This document shows positions 17,501 through 26,804 of a stretch of DNA of 64,000 nt, in pieces. The stretch is from contig NZ_CP035376.1 in the NCBI RefSeq assembly GCF_004118975.1, forward strand, positions 310,001 through 374,000, read 5' to 3'. A program made the translations under genes and the position numbers. Position 1 is the stretch's first letter. Each line of letters opens with the position of its first letter. This DNA is from Luteimonas sp. YGD11-2 (GTDB lineage: Bacteria; Pseudomonadota; Gammaproteobacteria; Xanthomonadales; Xanthomonadaceae). The notes below the pieces were generated by a model. The model worked only from the letters and a program-made list of their open reading frames with translations, searched no databases and was not told the origin of the DNA.

Positions 17501-20245
17501 ATGCACGCCTCCACGACCGCCGCGCCGCCGCGCGCTTCCGAAGACGACACCCTGCGCGAACCGATCGGGTTCGCCGACACCGACACCCTGCTGCGCGATG
17601 ATGTGCGCCGCCTCGGCGCGCTGGTGGGCGACATGCTCGCCGAGCAGGGGTCGCCCGAACTGCTGGAAGAAGTCGAGGCGGTACGCCGCGCCGCGATCGC
17701 GCGGCGCGAGGCCGCGCTGCCGGTCGACGAACTGGCCGACCAGCTGTCGCGCATTCCGCTCGAGGATGCCGAGGCCATGGTCCGCGCCTTCGCCGCGTAC
17801 TTCGGCGCGATCAACCTCGCCGAGCGCGTGCACCGCATCCGCCGCCGCCGCGACTACCAGCGCGAAGCCGCGGCGCCGCAGCCCGGGGGGCTGCATGCGG
17901 TACTGGCCGAGCTGCGCGACGAAGGCGTCGGCGCCGAGGACGTGGCGGCGCTGCTGCCGCGGCTGCGCATCGAGCCGGTGTTCACCGCCCACCCCACCGA
18001 GGCCATGCGCCGCGCGCTGCTGGAGAAGGAGCGCGAGATCGTCGCCCGGCTGGTGGCCGACATCGACCGCGGCCGTACCCCGGGCGAGCGTGCGGTCGAC
18101 ATGGAACGCATCCGCCAGGCGTTGACCGCGGCGTGGCAGACCTCCGAGGCACCGCCGACCCGGCCAACCGTGCTCGACGAGATGGAACACGTCGGCTACT
18201 ACCTCGGCGACGTGCTGTACCGCGTGCTGCCGACCTATTACCGGGAGTTCGCCGAAGCGTTGGATGCCGTCTACGGGGAGCGCCCGCAACTGCCGGTGGT
18301 GCTGCAGTTCGGCACCTGGGTCGGCGGCGACATGGACGGCAACCCGAACGTCGGTGCCGACACCATCCTCGCCACGCTGGAAGCGCAGCGCGCCCAGGTG
18401 CTCGGCAACTACGCCGCCGATCTCGGCAAGCTGATGCGCATCCTCACCCAGACCACCGAGCGCGCCGGCATCGATGCCGCCGTTGCGCGGCGGCTGGACG
18501 AGTACCGCGCACTGCTGCCCGACGCCGCAGGGCGGCTGAAGCCGCGCCAGGTGGACATGGTCTATCGCCAGCTGCTGGACCTGATGCGCGCGCGCCTCGA
18601 GGCGACCGCCCAGGGCGCGGAGTGCGGCTACCGCAGTGCCGGCTGCCTGCTGGCGGATCTCGACCTGATCGCCGACAGCCTGCGCGTCCACCGCGGCGAC
18701 CATGCCGGCCTGCACGCGCTGGAGCGCGTGCGCCTGCGGGTGCGCAGTTTCGGCTTCCATCTCGCGCGCCTGGACCTGCGACAGGATTCCGCCGTGCACG
18801 ATGCCGCCATCGCGCAGCTTTCCGGCGACGCCGACTGGTCCGCGCGTCCGCTCGACGCACGCATCGCGGACCTGCACCGCTGGCTCGGCGGTGCCCTGCC
18901 GGACACGACACCCAACGACACCACCGCGCGCAGCCTCGCGGTGTTCCGCGCCGTGCGCGAAGCCCGCGCACGTTATGGCGAACACGCGTTCGGCCCCTAC
19001 ATCGTCAGCATGAGCCGCACTGCCGCCGATGCGCTGGCGGTGCTTGCACTGGCACGGATGGCCGGCTGCGTCGAGGACGACGCCGTGCCGCTGGACGTGG
19101 CGCCGCTGTTCGAGACCGTCGACGACCTGCAGGCCGCCCCGGCGGTGATGCGCGCGCTGTTCGCCGACCCGGTGTACCGGGCGCACCTCGCGGCGCGCGG
19201 CCACCGGCAGACGGTGATGCTGGGGTATTCCGACAGCACCAAGGATGGTGGCGTGCTGGCGTCGCGCTGGGCACTGCAGCGCACCCAGGCCGAACTGGTG
19301 GCGCTGGCCCGCGAGGCCGGCGTTGCGATCGTGTTCTTCCACGGCCGCGGCGGCTCGGTGAGCCGCGGTGGCGGCAAGACCGGACGCGCGATCATCGCCG
19401 CGCCGCGCGGCTCGATCGACGGCCACCTGCGCGTGACCGAGCAGGGCGAGGTGATCCACCGCAAGTACGGCATCCGTGCGCTGGCGCTGCGCAACCTCGA
19501 GCAGACCACCGCCGCGGTGCTGCGCGCGACCCTGCGTCCGCGCGCGGCCGATGCGCGCGAGGACCCCTGGCGCACGCGGATGGCGGAGCTGGCGCAGTGC
19601 TCGCGCACGCACTACCGCGCGCTGGTGCACGAGCACCGCGACTTCGTGCCGTACTTCCGCGCGGCCACGCCGATCGACGTGATCGAGCGGCTGCAGATCG
19701 GTTCGCGCCCCTCGCGGCGGCGCGATGGCGGGGTCGGCAACCTGCGGGCGATCCCGTGGGTGTTCGCCTGGTCGCAGAACCGCTCCGGGCTGACCGGCTG
19801 GTATGGCGTGGGCACCGCGCTGTCGCGCGGCATTGCGCAGTGGGGGATCGAGCCCCTGCAGGAGATGGCGCGCGACTGGCCGTTCTTCGCCGCGACGCTG
19901 GACGACATCGAGATGCTGCTGGCGAAATCCGACCTCGACATCTTCGAGCGCTACTCGCGCCTGGCCGGCGAGCTGCACGCACCGATGTTCGAGGACATCG
20001 CCAGCGAGTTCCGCCGCACCCGCGACGCGATCCTGGCGATCAAGGGCCGCGACGAGCTGCTGGGCGACGACTACCGGCTCGGCCTGTCGATCCGTCTGCG
20101 CAACCCCTATGTCGACCCGATCAGCCTGCTGCAGGTCGAGCTGCTGCAGCGCTGGCGCGCCGACGGCAGCCACGACGACGCCACCCTGCGTGCGCTGATC
20201 GCCACCGTCAACGGTATCGCCGCCGGCATCCAGAACACCGGCTGA
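17501..20245 (+). CDS. ppc: Phosphoenolpyruvate carboxylase
   Basis: Carboxylates PEP to oxaloacetate with bicarbonate, replenishing the TCA cycle. The 914-residue protein has the expected length and signatures: VFTAHPTEAMRR with the catalytic His near residue 168, GGDMDGNPNVGADT, the lysine motif GYSDSTKDGGVLAS, the glycine-rich FFHGRGGSVSRGGG loop, and a C-terminal NTG. The N-terminal 40 residues are variable. No paralogue or obvious partner is adjacent. Confidence 0.97.
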   Translation: MHASTTAAPPRASEDDTLREPIGFADTDTLLRDDVRRLGALVGDMLAEQGSPELLEEVEAVRRAAIARREAALPVDELADQLSRIPLEDAEAMVRAFAAYFGAINLAERVHRIRRRRDYQREAAAPQPGGLHAVLAELRDEGVGAEDVAALLPRLRIEPVFTAHPTEAMRRALLEKEREIVARLVADIDRGRTPGERAVDMERIRQALTAAWQTSEAPPTRPTVLDEMEHVGYYLGDVLYRVLPTYYREFAEALDAVYGERPQLPVVLQFGTWVGGDMDGNPNVGADTILATLEAQRAQVLGNYAADLGKLMRILTQTTERAGIDAAVARRLDEYRALLPDAAGRLKPRQVDMVYRQLLDLMRARLEATAQGAECGYRSAGCLLADLDLIADSLRVHRGDHAGLHALERVRLRVRSFGFHLARLDLRQDSAVHDAAIAQLSGDADWSARPLDARIADLHRWLGGALPDTTPNDTTARSLAVFRAVREARARYGEHAFGPYIVSMSRTAADALAVLALARMAGCVEDDAVPLDVAPLFETVDDLQAAPAVMRALFADPVYRAHLAARGHRQTVMLGYSDSTKDGGVLASRWALQRTQAELVALAREAGVAIVFFHGRGGSVSRGGGKTGRAIIAAPRGSIDGHLRVTEQGEVIHRKYGIRALALRNLEQTTAAVLRATLRPRAADAREDPWRTRMAELAQCSRTHYRALVHEHRDFVPYFRAATPIDVIERLQIGSRPSRRRDGGVGNLRAIPWVFAWSQNRSGLTGWYGVGTALSRGIAQWGIEPLQEMARDWPFFAATLDDIEMLLAKSDLDIFERYSRLAGELHAPMFEDIASEFRRTRDAILAIKGRDELLGDDYRLGLSIRLRNPYVDPISLLQVELLQRWRADGSHDDATLRALIATVNGIAAGIQNTG

Positions 20246-20292
20246 TCGATCCCGGAGTAACGTAGCGGCGACACCCGAACCGGACCGCCGCC

Positions 20293-20925
20293 ATGGCCGA
20301 TCACGAACTGGTCTTCCACACCAACCCGATGTCGCGCGGCCGGATCGTGCGCTGGATGCTCGAGGAAACGGGTGCCACCTACCGCACCGTCGTGCACGAC
20401 TACGGTGCGGCGATGAAATCGCCGGAGTACCTGACGATCAACCCGATGGGCAAGGTGCCGGCCATTGAGCACCGCGGCGTCGTGGTCACCGAGGCCGCGG
20501 CGATCTGCGCCTACCTGGCCGATGCGTTCCCGCAGGCGGGGCTGGCGCCGGCCATTGACGACGCGCAACGCGGCCCGTACCTGCGCTGGCTGTTCTTTGC
20601 CGCCGGGCCGGTGGAAGCGGCGGTGACCGCGCGGGCGCTCGGCAGCCTGCCACCGCCGGAGAAGGCCGGCTTCGTCGGCTATGGCAGCTACGAGCAGGCC
20701 ATCGACGTGCTTGAACAGACGGCCGCGTCGGCCTCGCCGTGGCTCCTGGGCGAGCGTTTCAGCGCCGCCGACGTCTATGTCGGCAGCCAGGTCGATTTCG
20801 GCCTTGCATTCAGGTCGATCCCCGAACGCCCGGCGTTCGTCGCCTGGGCCGAGCGCCTGCGTGGGCGCGAGGCGTACCGCCGTGCGAAGGCCGCCGATGA
20901 CGCGGCGATCCCGGCCGCCGGCTGA
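20293..20925 (+). CDS. Glutathione S-transferase family protein
   Basis: A 210-residue cytosolic GST. The N-terminal thioredoxin-fold domain has the Ser-type region TNPMSRGRIVRWMLEE, the cis-Pro segment NPMGKVPAIEH and the glutathione gamma-Glu-binding TEAAAICAYLAD. A helical C-terminal domain follows with the FSAADVYVGSQVD motif. The substrate is unknown. It begins 47 bases after ppc and is followed 4 bases after its stop by the DUF4326 gene. Confidence 0.92.
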   Translation: MADHELVFHTNPMSRGRIVRWMLEETGATYRTVVHDYGAAMKSPEYLTINPMGKVPAIEHRGVVVTEAAAICAYLADAFPQAGLAPAIDDAQRGPYLRWLFFAAGPVEAAVTARALGSLPPPEKAGFVGYGSYEQAIDVLEQTAASASPWLLGERFSAADVYVGSQVDFGLAFRSIPERPAFVAWAERLRGREAYRRAKAADDAAIPAAG

Positions 20926-20929
20926 GCAC

Positions 20930-21205
20930 ATGCCGGTCCGCGTGCAACTGAGCCGCCGGCGCGGGTGGCGGCTACCCGAGGGCGCCATCAGCGTCGCCCG
21001 GCCGACGCGCTGGGGGAACCCGTTCCGTATCGGCGTCGACGGCGACGCCGCCACGTGCGTGGCGCTGTTCCGCGCCTGGATGCTCGCCGATCCGGCACGG
21101 CTCGATGGCGCGCGCGCGGCGTTGCGCGGCCATGACCTCGCCTGCTGGTGCGCGGCGGATGCCCCCTGCCATGCCGACGTGCTGCTGGAGCTGGCCAACC
21201 GCTGA
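20930..21205 (+). CDS. DUF4326 domain protein
   Basis: A 91-residue protein matching the DUF4326 family in its two signatures: SVARPTRWGNPFRIG in the first half and LACWCAADAPCHADVLLELAN at the end, the latter cysteine/His-rich and possibly metal-binding. The ATG lies 4 bases after the GST stop, implying translational coupling. The function of the family is not established. Confidence 0.82.
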   Translation: MPVRVQLSRRRGWRLPEGAISVARPTRWGNPFRIGVDGDAATCVALFRAWMLADPARLDGARAALRGHDLACWCAADAPCHADVLLELANR

Positions 21206-21297
21206 GGCGGATGGAGTGTCACGCGTGCCGGGAGCTGCAGCGTCCCCCGTCGCGGCAGGGCGCGTCGCTGGCAGCAGGCCCATGATCCGCCGGTGAG

Positions 21298-21316
21298 CTA
21301 TACTGCCCCCCACTAT
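21298..21316 (+). promoter_or_regulatory. FrmR/RcnR-type operator upstream of frmR
   Basis: TACTGCCCCCCACTAT at 21301-21316 fits the family pattern of an A/T-rich inverted repeat (ATACTG against ATAGTG on the other strand, 5 of 6) around a C/G tract. CsoR/RcnR/FrmR repressors recognise this kind of site. It sits about 20 bases before the frmR ATG, where binding would block transcription of frmR-frmA-fghA. Assignment is by analogy with RcnR and FrmR sites. Confidence 0.6.
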
Positions 21317-21336
21317 CCATCATCGTCTTTTTTGCC

Positions 21337-22765
<1,429 letters not shown>

Positions 22766-22786
22766 CCAGGCATCTCCCAGCTTTCC

Positions 22787-22819
22787 CACCCTCACCTTTT
22801 CCCGCACGCGGGAGAGGGG
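22787..22819. repeat. Interspersed inverted-repeat element, copy B
   Basis: Between frmA and fghA: CCCTCACC followed by a TTTTCCCG-CACG-CGGGAGAGG stem. It belongs to the same family as the unit at 7067 but in the opposite orientation, with the CCCTCA box on the left. Lying within an apparent operon, it would form a hairpin in the mRNA between the two coding regions. Confidence 0.65.
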
Positions 22820-22843
22820 TTCAAGACACGTTGGAGGAATCCC

Positions 22844-23674
22844 ATGGAACGTATCGAACATCGTGCGAGTTTCGGCGGCTGGCAGGACGTCTACCGCCAT
22901 CGCTCGCAGGTGCTGGGCTGCGACATGACCGTCGGCGTGTACTTCCCGCCGCAGGCGGCCGAGGGCCCGTGCCCGGTGCTGTACTGGCTCTCCGGGCTGA
23001 CCTGCAACGAACAGAACTTCATCACCAAGGCCGGCGCGCAGCGCTATGCCGCCGAGCACGGGATCATCCTGGTCGCTCCCGATACCAGCCCGCGTGGTGA
23101 CGACGTCGCCGATGCCGAAGGCTACGACCTCGGCAAGGGCGCCGGTTTCTACGTCAACGCCACGCGGGAGCCGTGGGCCAAGCACTACCGGATGTACGAC
23201 TACATCGTCCACGAGCTGCCGGAGTGGGTGGAGTCCGACCCTGCTGCCAGCGATGCGCGTGCAATCAGTGGACATTCGATGGGTGGCCACGGTGCGCTCA
23301 CCATCGCGCTGAAGAACCCCGGCCGCTACCGCAGCGTGTCGGCGTTCTCGCCGATCGTGGCGCCGTCACAGGTGCCCTGGGGCGAGAAGGCGTTCGGCGC
23401 TTACCTCGGCGACGACCGCGCGGCGTGGAGGCAGTACGACGCCGTCGAGCTGGTGAAGTCGGCGCACGAGCGGCTGCCGCTGCTGGTCGACCAGGGCGAT
23501 GCCGACGAATTCCTCCATGGCCAGCTGAAGCCGCAGTTGCTGCAGGCCGCCTGCGAAGCTGCCGGGCATCCGCTCGAACTGCGCATGCAGCCGGGCTACG
23601 ACCACAGCTACTACTTCATCGCCAGCTTCATCGGCGACCACGTCGCCCACCATGCGGCAGCACTGAAGGGCTGA
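22844..23674 (+). CDS. fghA: S-formylglutathione hydrolase
   Basis: Hydrolyses S-formylglutathione to formate and glutathione, completing formaldehyde detoxification. The 276-residue esterase-D family protein has the nucleophile Ser145 in GHSMGGHG, an acid in DQGDADEFL and a His in [18 protein letters not shown] oxyanion-region motif is also present. A strong GGAGGA ribosome binding site precedes it. It is third gene of the frmR-frmA-fghA unit, separated from frmA by a 79-base gap with repeat copy B. Confidence 0.96.
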   Translation: MERIEHRASFGGWQDVYRHRSQVLGCDMTVGVYFPPQAAEGPCPVLYWLSGLTCNEQNFITKAGAQRYAAEHGIILVAPDTSPRGDDVADAEGYDLGKGAGFYVNATREPWAKHYRMYDYIVHELPEWVESDPAASDARAISGHSMGGHGALTIALKNPGRYRSVSAFSPIVAPSQVPWGEKAFGAYLGDDRAAWRQYDAVELVKSAHERLPLLVDQGDADEFLHGQLKPQLLQAACEAAGHPLELRMQPGYDHSYYFIASFIGDHVAHHAAALKG

Positions 23675-23690
23675 AGTCCTGCCTGCCGCG

Positions 23691-23715
23691 GACCAACGTG
23701 GACCAACGTGGACCA
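23691..23715. repeat. Short tandem repeat, 2.5 copies of a 10-mer
   Basis: GACCAACGTG is repeated directly at 23691-23700 and 23701-23710, and GACCA follows. It lies in the 112-base gap between the convergent fghA and PP-loop genes. No function is evident. Confidence 0.6.
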
Positions 23716-23786
23716 GCACGCACGGGTGCTCCGGTCCGCGCCTGCCCACGCCATCGGTGGCAACGCACACGGTTCCTGCCGCGTCC

Positions 23787-24458
23787 TCACAGCAGGAAAC
23801 CGGTGCGCTGGAAGCGGTCCTGGTCCAGCGTGCCGTCACCACGGCGCAGCGCGATCGCCGTGGCGAACATCGGCCCGGCATGCACGACGGTGTGGAACTC
23901 CCCGTTCTCGCCGCAGTGGTCGATGCCCGACGGCAGCGCGTCCAGCAACGCGGCGTCGTAGTCGCGGCCGGCGAAGCCCGCGTCCAGTTGCGCGGTATCC
24001 ACGCAGCACAGCGTCGCACGCAGCCCGCCGGCGAGCATCGTGCGCGCCAGCGTGGTGGTGTCGGCACCGAACAACGGAAACAGCGCCTGCCAGCCGTGGC
24101 GCGCGCACAGCGCCTCGCGCCATGCGCGCAGATCATCCAGTGCGAGGTCGCCGAAGGCGATAAGGCGGATGCCTGGCCAGCGCAGGCGCGCCGCATCCAG
24201 CGCCCGCGCGAACGCGGCCTCGTAGGCGCGGTTGTCGGCGTCCGCCGGCATCGGCACTTCGATCAGCGGCAGCTGCGCCGCGGCTGCCTGCGCACGCAGC
24301 ACGTCACCGGCGACGCCCTGCATCGACGCCTGCCCGCCATCGGCGTCCACGGTGGTCAACAGGCCGACGACATCGACGTCGCCCGCCGCGCGCAGCACAT
24401 GCAGCGCCCACGCCGCGTCCTTGCCGCCGCTCCACGACAGCAGTGCCGGCGTGGCCAC
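23787..24458 (-). CDS. PP-loop ATPase, diphthine-ammonia ligase (Dph6)-like
   Basis: A 223-residue adenine nucleotide alpha-hydrolase superfamily protein. It has the PP-loop LLSWSGGKDAAWAL at the N-terminus and the family motif CGENGEFHT near residue 187. Archaeal and eukaryotic Dph6 amidates diphthine on EF-2, but bacteria lack diphthamide, so the bacterial substrate is unknown. The start is GTG 24458, one base after the stop of the 110-residue gene upstream, implying coupled translation. Confidence 0.85.
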   Translation of the reverse strand: MATPALLSWSGGKDAAWALHVLRAAGDVDVVGLLTTVDADGGQASMQGVAGDVLRAQAAAAQLPLIEVPMPADADNRAYEAAFARALDAARLRWPGIRLIAFGDLALDDLRAWREALCARHGWQALFPLFGADTTTLARTMLAGGLRATLCCVDTAQLDAGFAGRDYDAALLDALPSGIDHCGENGEFHTVVHAGPMFATAIALRRGDGTLDQDRFQRTGFLL

Positions 24459-24459
24459 C

Positions 24460-24792
24460 TCAGTAGCGGACGTCGCGCAGTTCCCAGGCCTTGCCGGCCA
24501 GCAGCCGCAGGCGGTGGCGCAGGATGTCGCCCGACAGGCTGGTATGCGCCACCAGGTCGAAGGTGATGTCGCCCTCGCCGGTCACCCGTGCCGCCGGATC
24601 CACCGGGCCGAGCTCGGGATCGACCAGCTCCGGATCGTCCTGGCTGTCGCGCCAGCGCTCGAACAGCCCGGGCCCGGCCAGCGCGTCCTGCAGCTCTTCG
24701 GCCATGCCGGGCGCACTCTGCGAGCGGAATGCGAACGTACCGCTGGCTCTGGCCTGGTCGGGGTCGGGAATGCGGATGTAGTAGGTGGCCAT
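24460..24792 (-). CDS. Conserved hypothetical protein, 110 residues
   Basis: I do not recognise a named family. The protein starts MATYYIRIPDPDQA and has an acidic middle (DDPELVDPELGPVDP). It ends in a basic stretch (HRLRLLAGKAWELRDVRY). There is no signal peptide or membrane segment. It is translationally coupled to the Dph6-like gene (stop and next start one base apart), which suggests a linked function. Codon use matches real genes of this genome. Confidence 0.7.
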   Translation of the reverse strand: MATYYIRIPDPDQARASGTFAFRSQSAPGMAEELQDALAGPGLFERWRDSQDDPELVDPELGPVDPAARVTGEGDITFDLVAHTSLSGDILRHRLRLLAGKAWELRDVRY

Positions 24793-24861
24793 GGATGCGC
24801 AAGGGTTGCGGAGATGCGGTGGAGCCTAGCAGCGGGCCACGTGAGGGTGCCGTCCGTGCGC

Positions 24862-25800
24862 TCAGGTGAACGCGTGCGGCGGCGCCGCGAAGCCGATCGT
24901 GAGCGCGCCGGGGCCGACGTTGACCAGCCCGGTCAGGCTCATCACCGTCTCGAAGACCTCGATGCCATGTTCGCGGCAGCTGGCGATCAGGCGGTCGTAG
25001 CCCGGCAATGCCCGCATCGCGTCGAGCTCGCCGCCGTAGCTCAGGCACAGCGTGGGCGTCAGCAGGCCTTCGTGCACACGCTCGCAGGTGAAGTCGAACA
25101 GCCTGCGCGCCGCGGGTTCGAAGCCGCGCACCCTGTCCACCGGCCCGGTCTCGCCCTGGTGGCAGTGCAGGATCGGCCGGATGTCGAGCGCGGCCCCGAG
25201 CGTGGCGGCGAGCAGGCTGACGCTGCGATCGCCGCGACGGCGGGTGCGCTCGCGCAGGTAGCCGAGGTCGCGCGGCACCATGTAGCTGTAGCTGCGGCCG
25301 GCAAGGAACTCCAGCCGTGAGTGGATCTCCAGCGCGCTCGCCTTGGCATCGCGCAGGCGTACCGCTTCCACAGGCAGGATGCCCTGGCCTGCGAACACCT
25401 GCTGCGAATCCAGCACCTGCAGCGCGAAGGGCGTCGCATGCCCGGCGGCGGTGCGCGGCTGCCGGTACTCGTTGAGGACGGCGTAGCTGGCGTGCCTTGC
25501 GTTGTCGTGGATCCGGCTGCGGCTGCGCGCGACGGTCAGGCAGAACACGTGGTCGTAATCGATCACCAGCCGATCCAGGAACAGCGAGCGGATGCGGTCG
25601 GCGGGGAAGGCGGCGGTCTGCGCACTGTGGCCACGCCTGCCATGCGTACGGATGAATGCAAGCGTGGCCTGCGGGTCGCGCAGGTCCACGACGCTGGTAC
25701 CGCCGATGTGCACCGTGGCCGGCAGCAGCACGATGCCCGCCGCGTCCAGCCACTCCGGAGGCAGGTCGCAGGCTGCGTCGACGACGATTCCGATGCGCAT
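24862..25800 (-). CDS. DegV family fatty-acid-binding protein
   Basis: A 312-residue protein with the DegV N-terminal signature IGIVVDAACDLPPEW and the TVHIGGTSVVDL strand. It also carries AQTAAFPADRI where relatives bind the fatty acyl carboxylate, and a C-terminal lobe ending NVGPGALTIGFA. In Firmicutes, FakB proteins of this family present fatty acids to the kinase FakA; no FakA is nearby. ATG 25800 was chosen because the only upstream in-frame start is a TTG (25824) without a ribosome binding site. Confidence 0.88.
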   Translation of the reverse strand: MRIGIVVDAACDLPPEWLDAAGIVLLPATVHIGGTSVVDLRDPQATLAFIRTHGRRGHSAQTAAFPADRIRSLFLDRLVIDYDHVFCLTVARSRSRIHDNARHASYAVLNEYRQPRTAAGHATPFALQVLDSQQVFAGQGILPVEAVRLRDAKASALEIHSRLEFLAGRSYSYMVPRDLGYLRERTRRRGDRSVSLLAATLGAALDIRPILHCHQGETGPVDRVRGFEPAARRLFDFTCERVHEGLLTPTLCLSYGGELDAMRALPGYDRLIASCREHGIEVFETVMSLTGLVNVGPGALTIGFAAPPHAFT

Positions 25801-26029
25801 GGGCTTGACAGGCGCAGCGTGCAACGGTCGCCGCCGTGCGCGCTTGCGATGCAGGTGTATGGAGGCACGACTCTACGTGATCGGGGAGACAGCCCGCAGT
25901 GCCATCGGACCCTGTTGCGATGGCGGGGCGGCCCTTGCATCGCACCGCGTGCATCGGTCGCGCCTCCACGCCGCGGCCCGCGGGCGCCGCTGCACGTAGA
26001 CTGCGGCCAACCCCTGCTGGAGCATTCCG

Positions 26030-26794
26030 ATGGCCGACGCCGAACTGCGGCTGGCATTGCTGATCGACGCCGACAACGCGCCCGCCTCGAAGATCGAGCC
26101 GATCCTCACCGAACTCGCGCGCCACGGCGTGGCCAACGTGCGCCGCGCCTACGGCAACTGGAAGAGCCCGCACCTCAAGGGCTGGGAAGCCGCGCTGCAT
26201 GCCCATGCGATCCGGCCGATCCAGCAGTTCGCCTACACCAGCGGCAAGAACGCCTCCGACATGGCGATGGTCATCGACGCCATGGACCTGCTGTACGGAC
26301 GCACGCTCGACGGCGTGGCGATCGTGTCCAGCGATGCCGACTTCACCCCGCTGGTGATGCGCCTGCGCCACGACAACCTACGGGTGTTCGGCTTCGGCGA
26401 GGAGAAGACGCCGGAACCCTTCGTCAAGGCGTGTTCGACGTTCCTGTACCTCGAGAAGCTCGGCGTGCTCGACAACGGCGACAGCGGCGCTGCCCGGCCC
26501 AGGACCGCCGCGCAGCTGCGTGGCGATGCCACGCTCATGCAGCTGCTGCGCAGCGCGGTGCAGGCCAGCGCCGACGAATCCGGCTGGACGCATCTCGGTG
26601 CGGTCGGCAGCCACGTCGCCAACCAGGGCTCGTTCGACTCGCGCAACTACGGCTACCGCAAGCTCAGCGACCTGATCGAGGCGACCGGGCTGTTCGAGGT
26701 GCGCCGCACCGGGCAGGCGGTGGAACTGCGCGAGCTGCCGAAGACGCCGGCGCGGCGCTCGCGCAGGGGCGGCGGCGGTGGCGGCGCCACGTAG
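26030..26794 (+). CDS. NYN-domain (PIN-like) protein with C-terminal OST-HTH/LOTUS-like domain
   Basis: A 254-residue protein. Residues 5-150 form a NYN/LabA-like nuclease fold: LALLIDADNAP carries the first catalytic Asp, KNASDMAMVIDAMDLL the second acidic set and VAIVSSDADFTPLV the third. Residues 165-240 (LMQLLRSAVQ...GWTHLGAVGSHV...YGYRKLSDLIEATGLFEV) match the OST-HTH/LOTUS RNA-binding winged helix. The tail is Arg/Gly-rich. It is probably an RNA-directed nuclease or RNA-binding protein; targets are unknown. GGAG precedes the ATG. It converges on priA. Confidence 0.85.
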   Translation: MADAELRLALLIDADNAPASKIEPILTELARHGVANVRRAYGNWKSPHLKGWEAALHAHAIRPIQQFAYTSGKNASDMAMVIDAMDLLYGRTLDGVAIVSSDADFTPLVMRLRHDNLRVFGFGEEKTPEPFVKACSTFLYLEKLGVLDNGDSGAARPRTAAQLRGDATLMQLLRSAVQASADESGWTHLGAVGSHVANQGSFDSRNYGYRKLSDLIEATGLFEVRRTGQAVELRELPKTPARRSRRGGGGGGAT

Positions 26795-26804
26795 CGCGGG
26801 CTCG

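Noticed and set aside
17324..20173. A 949-codon open frame on the minus strand opposite ppc
   Set aside because: Antisense shadow caused by high GC; the opposite strand encodes a complete PEP carboxylase with catalytic motifs.
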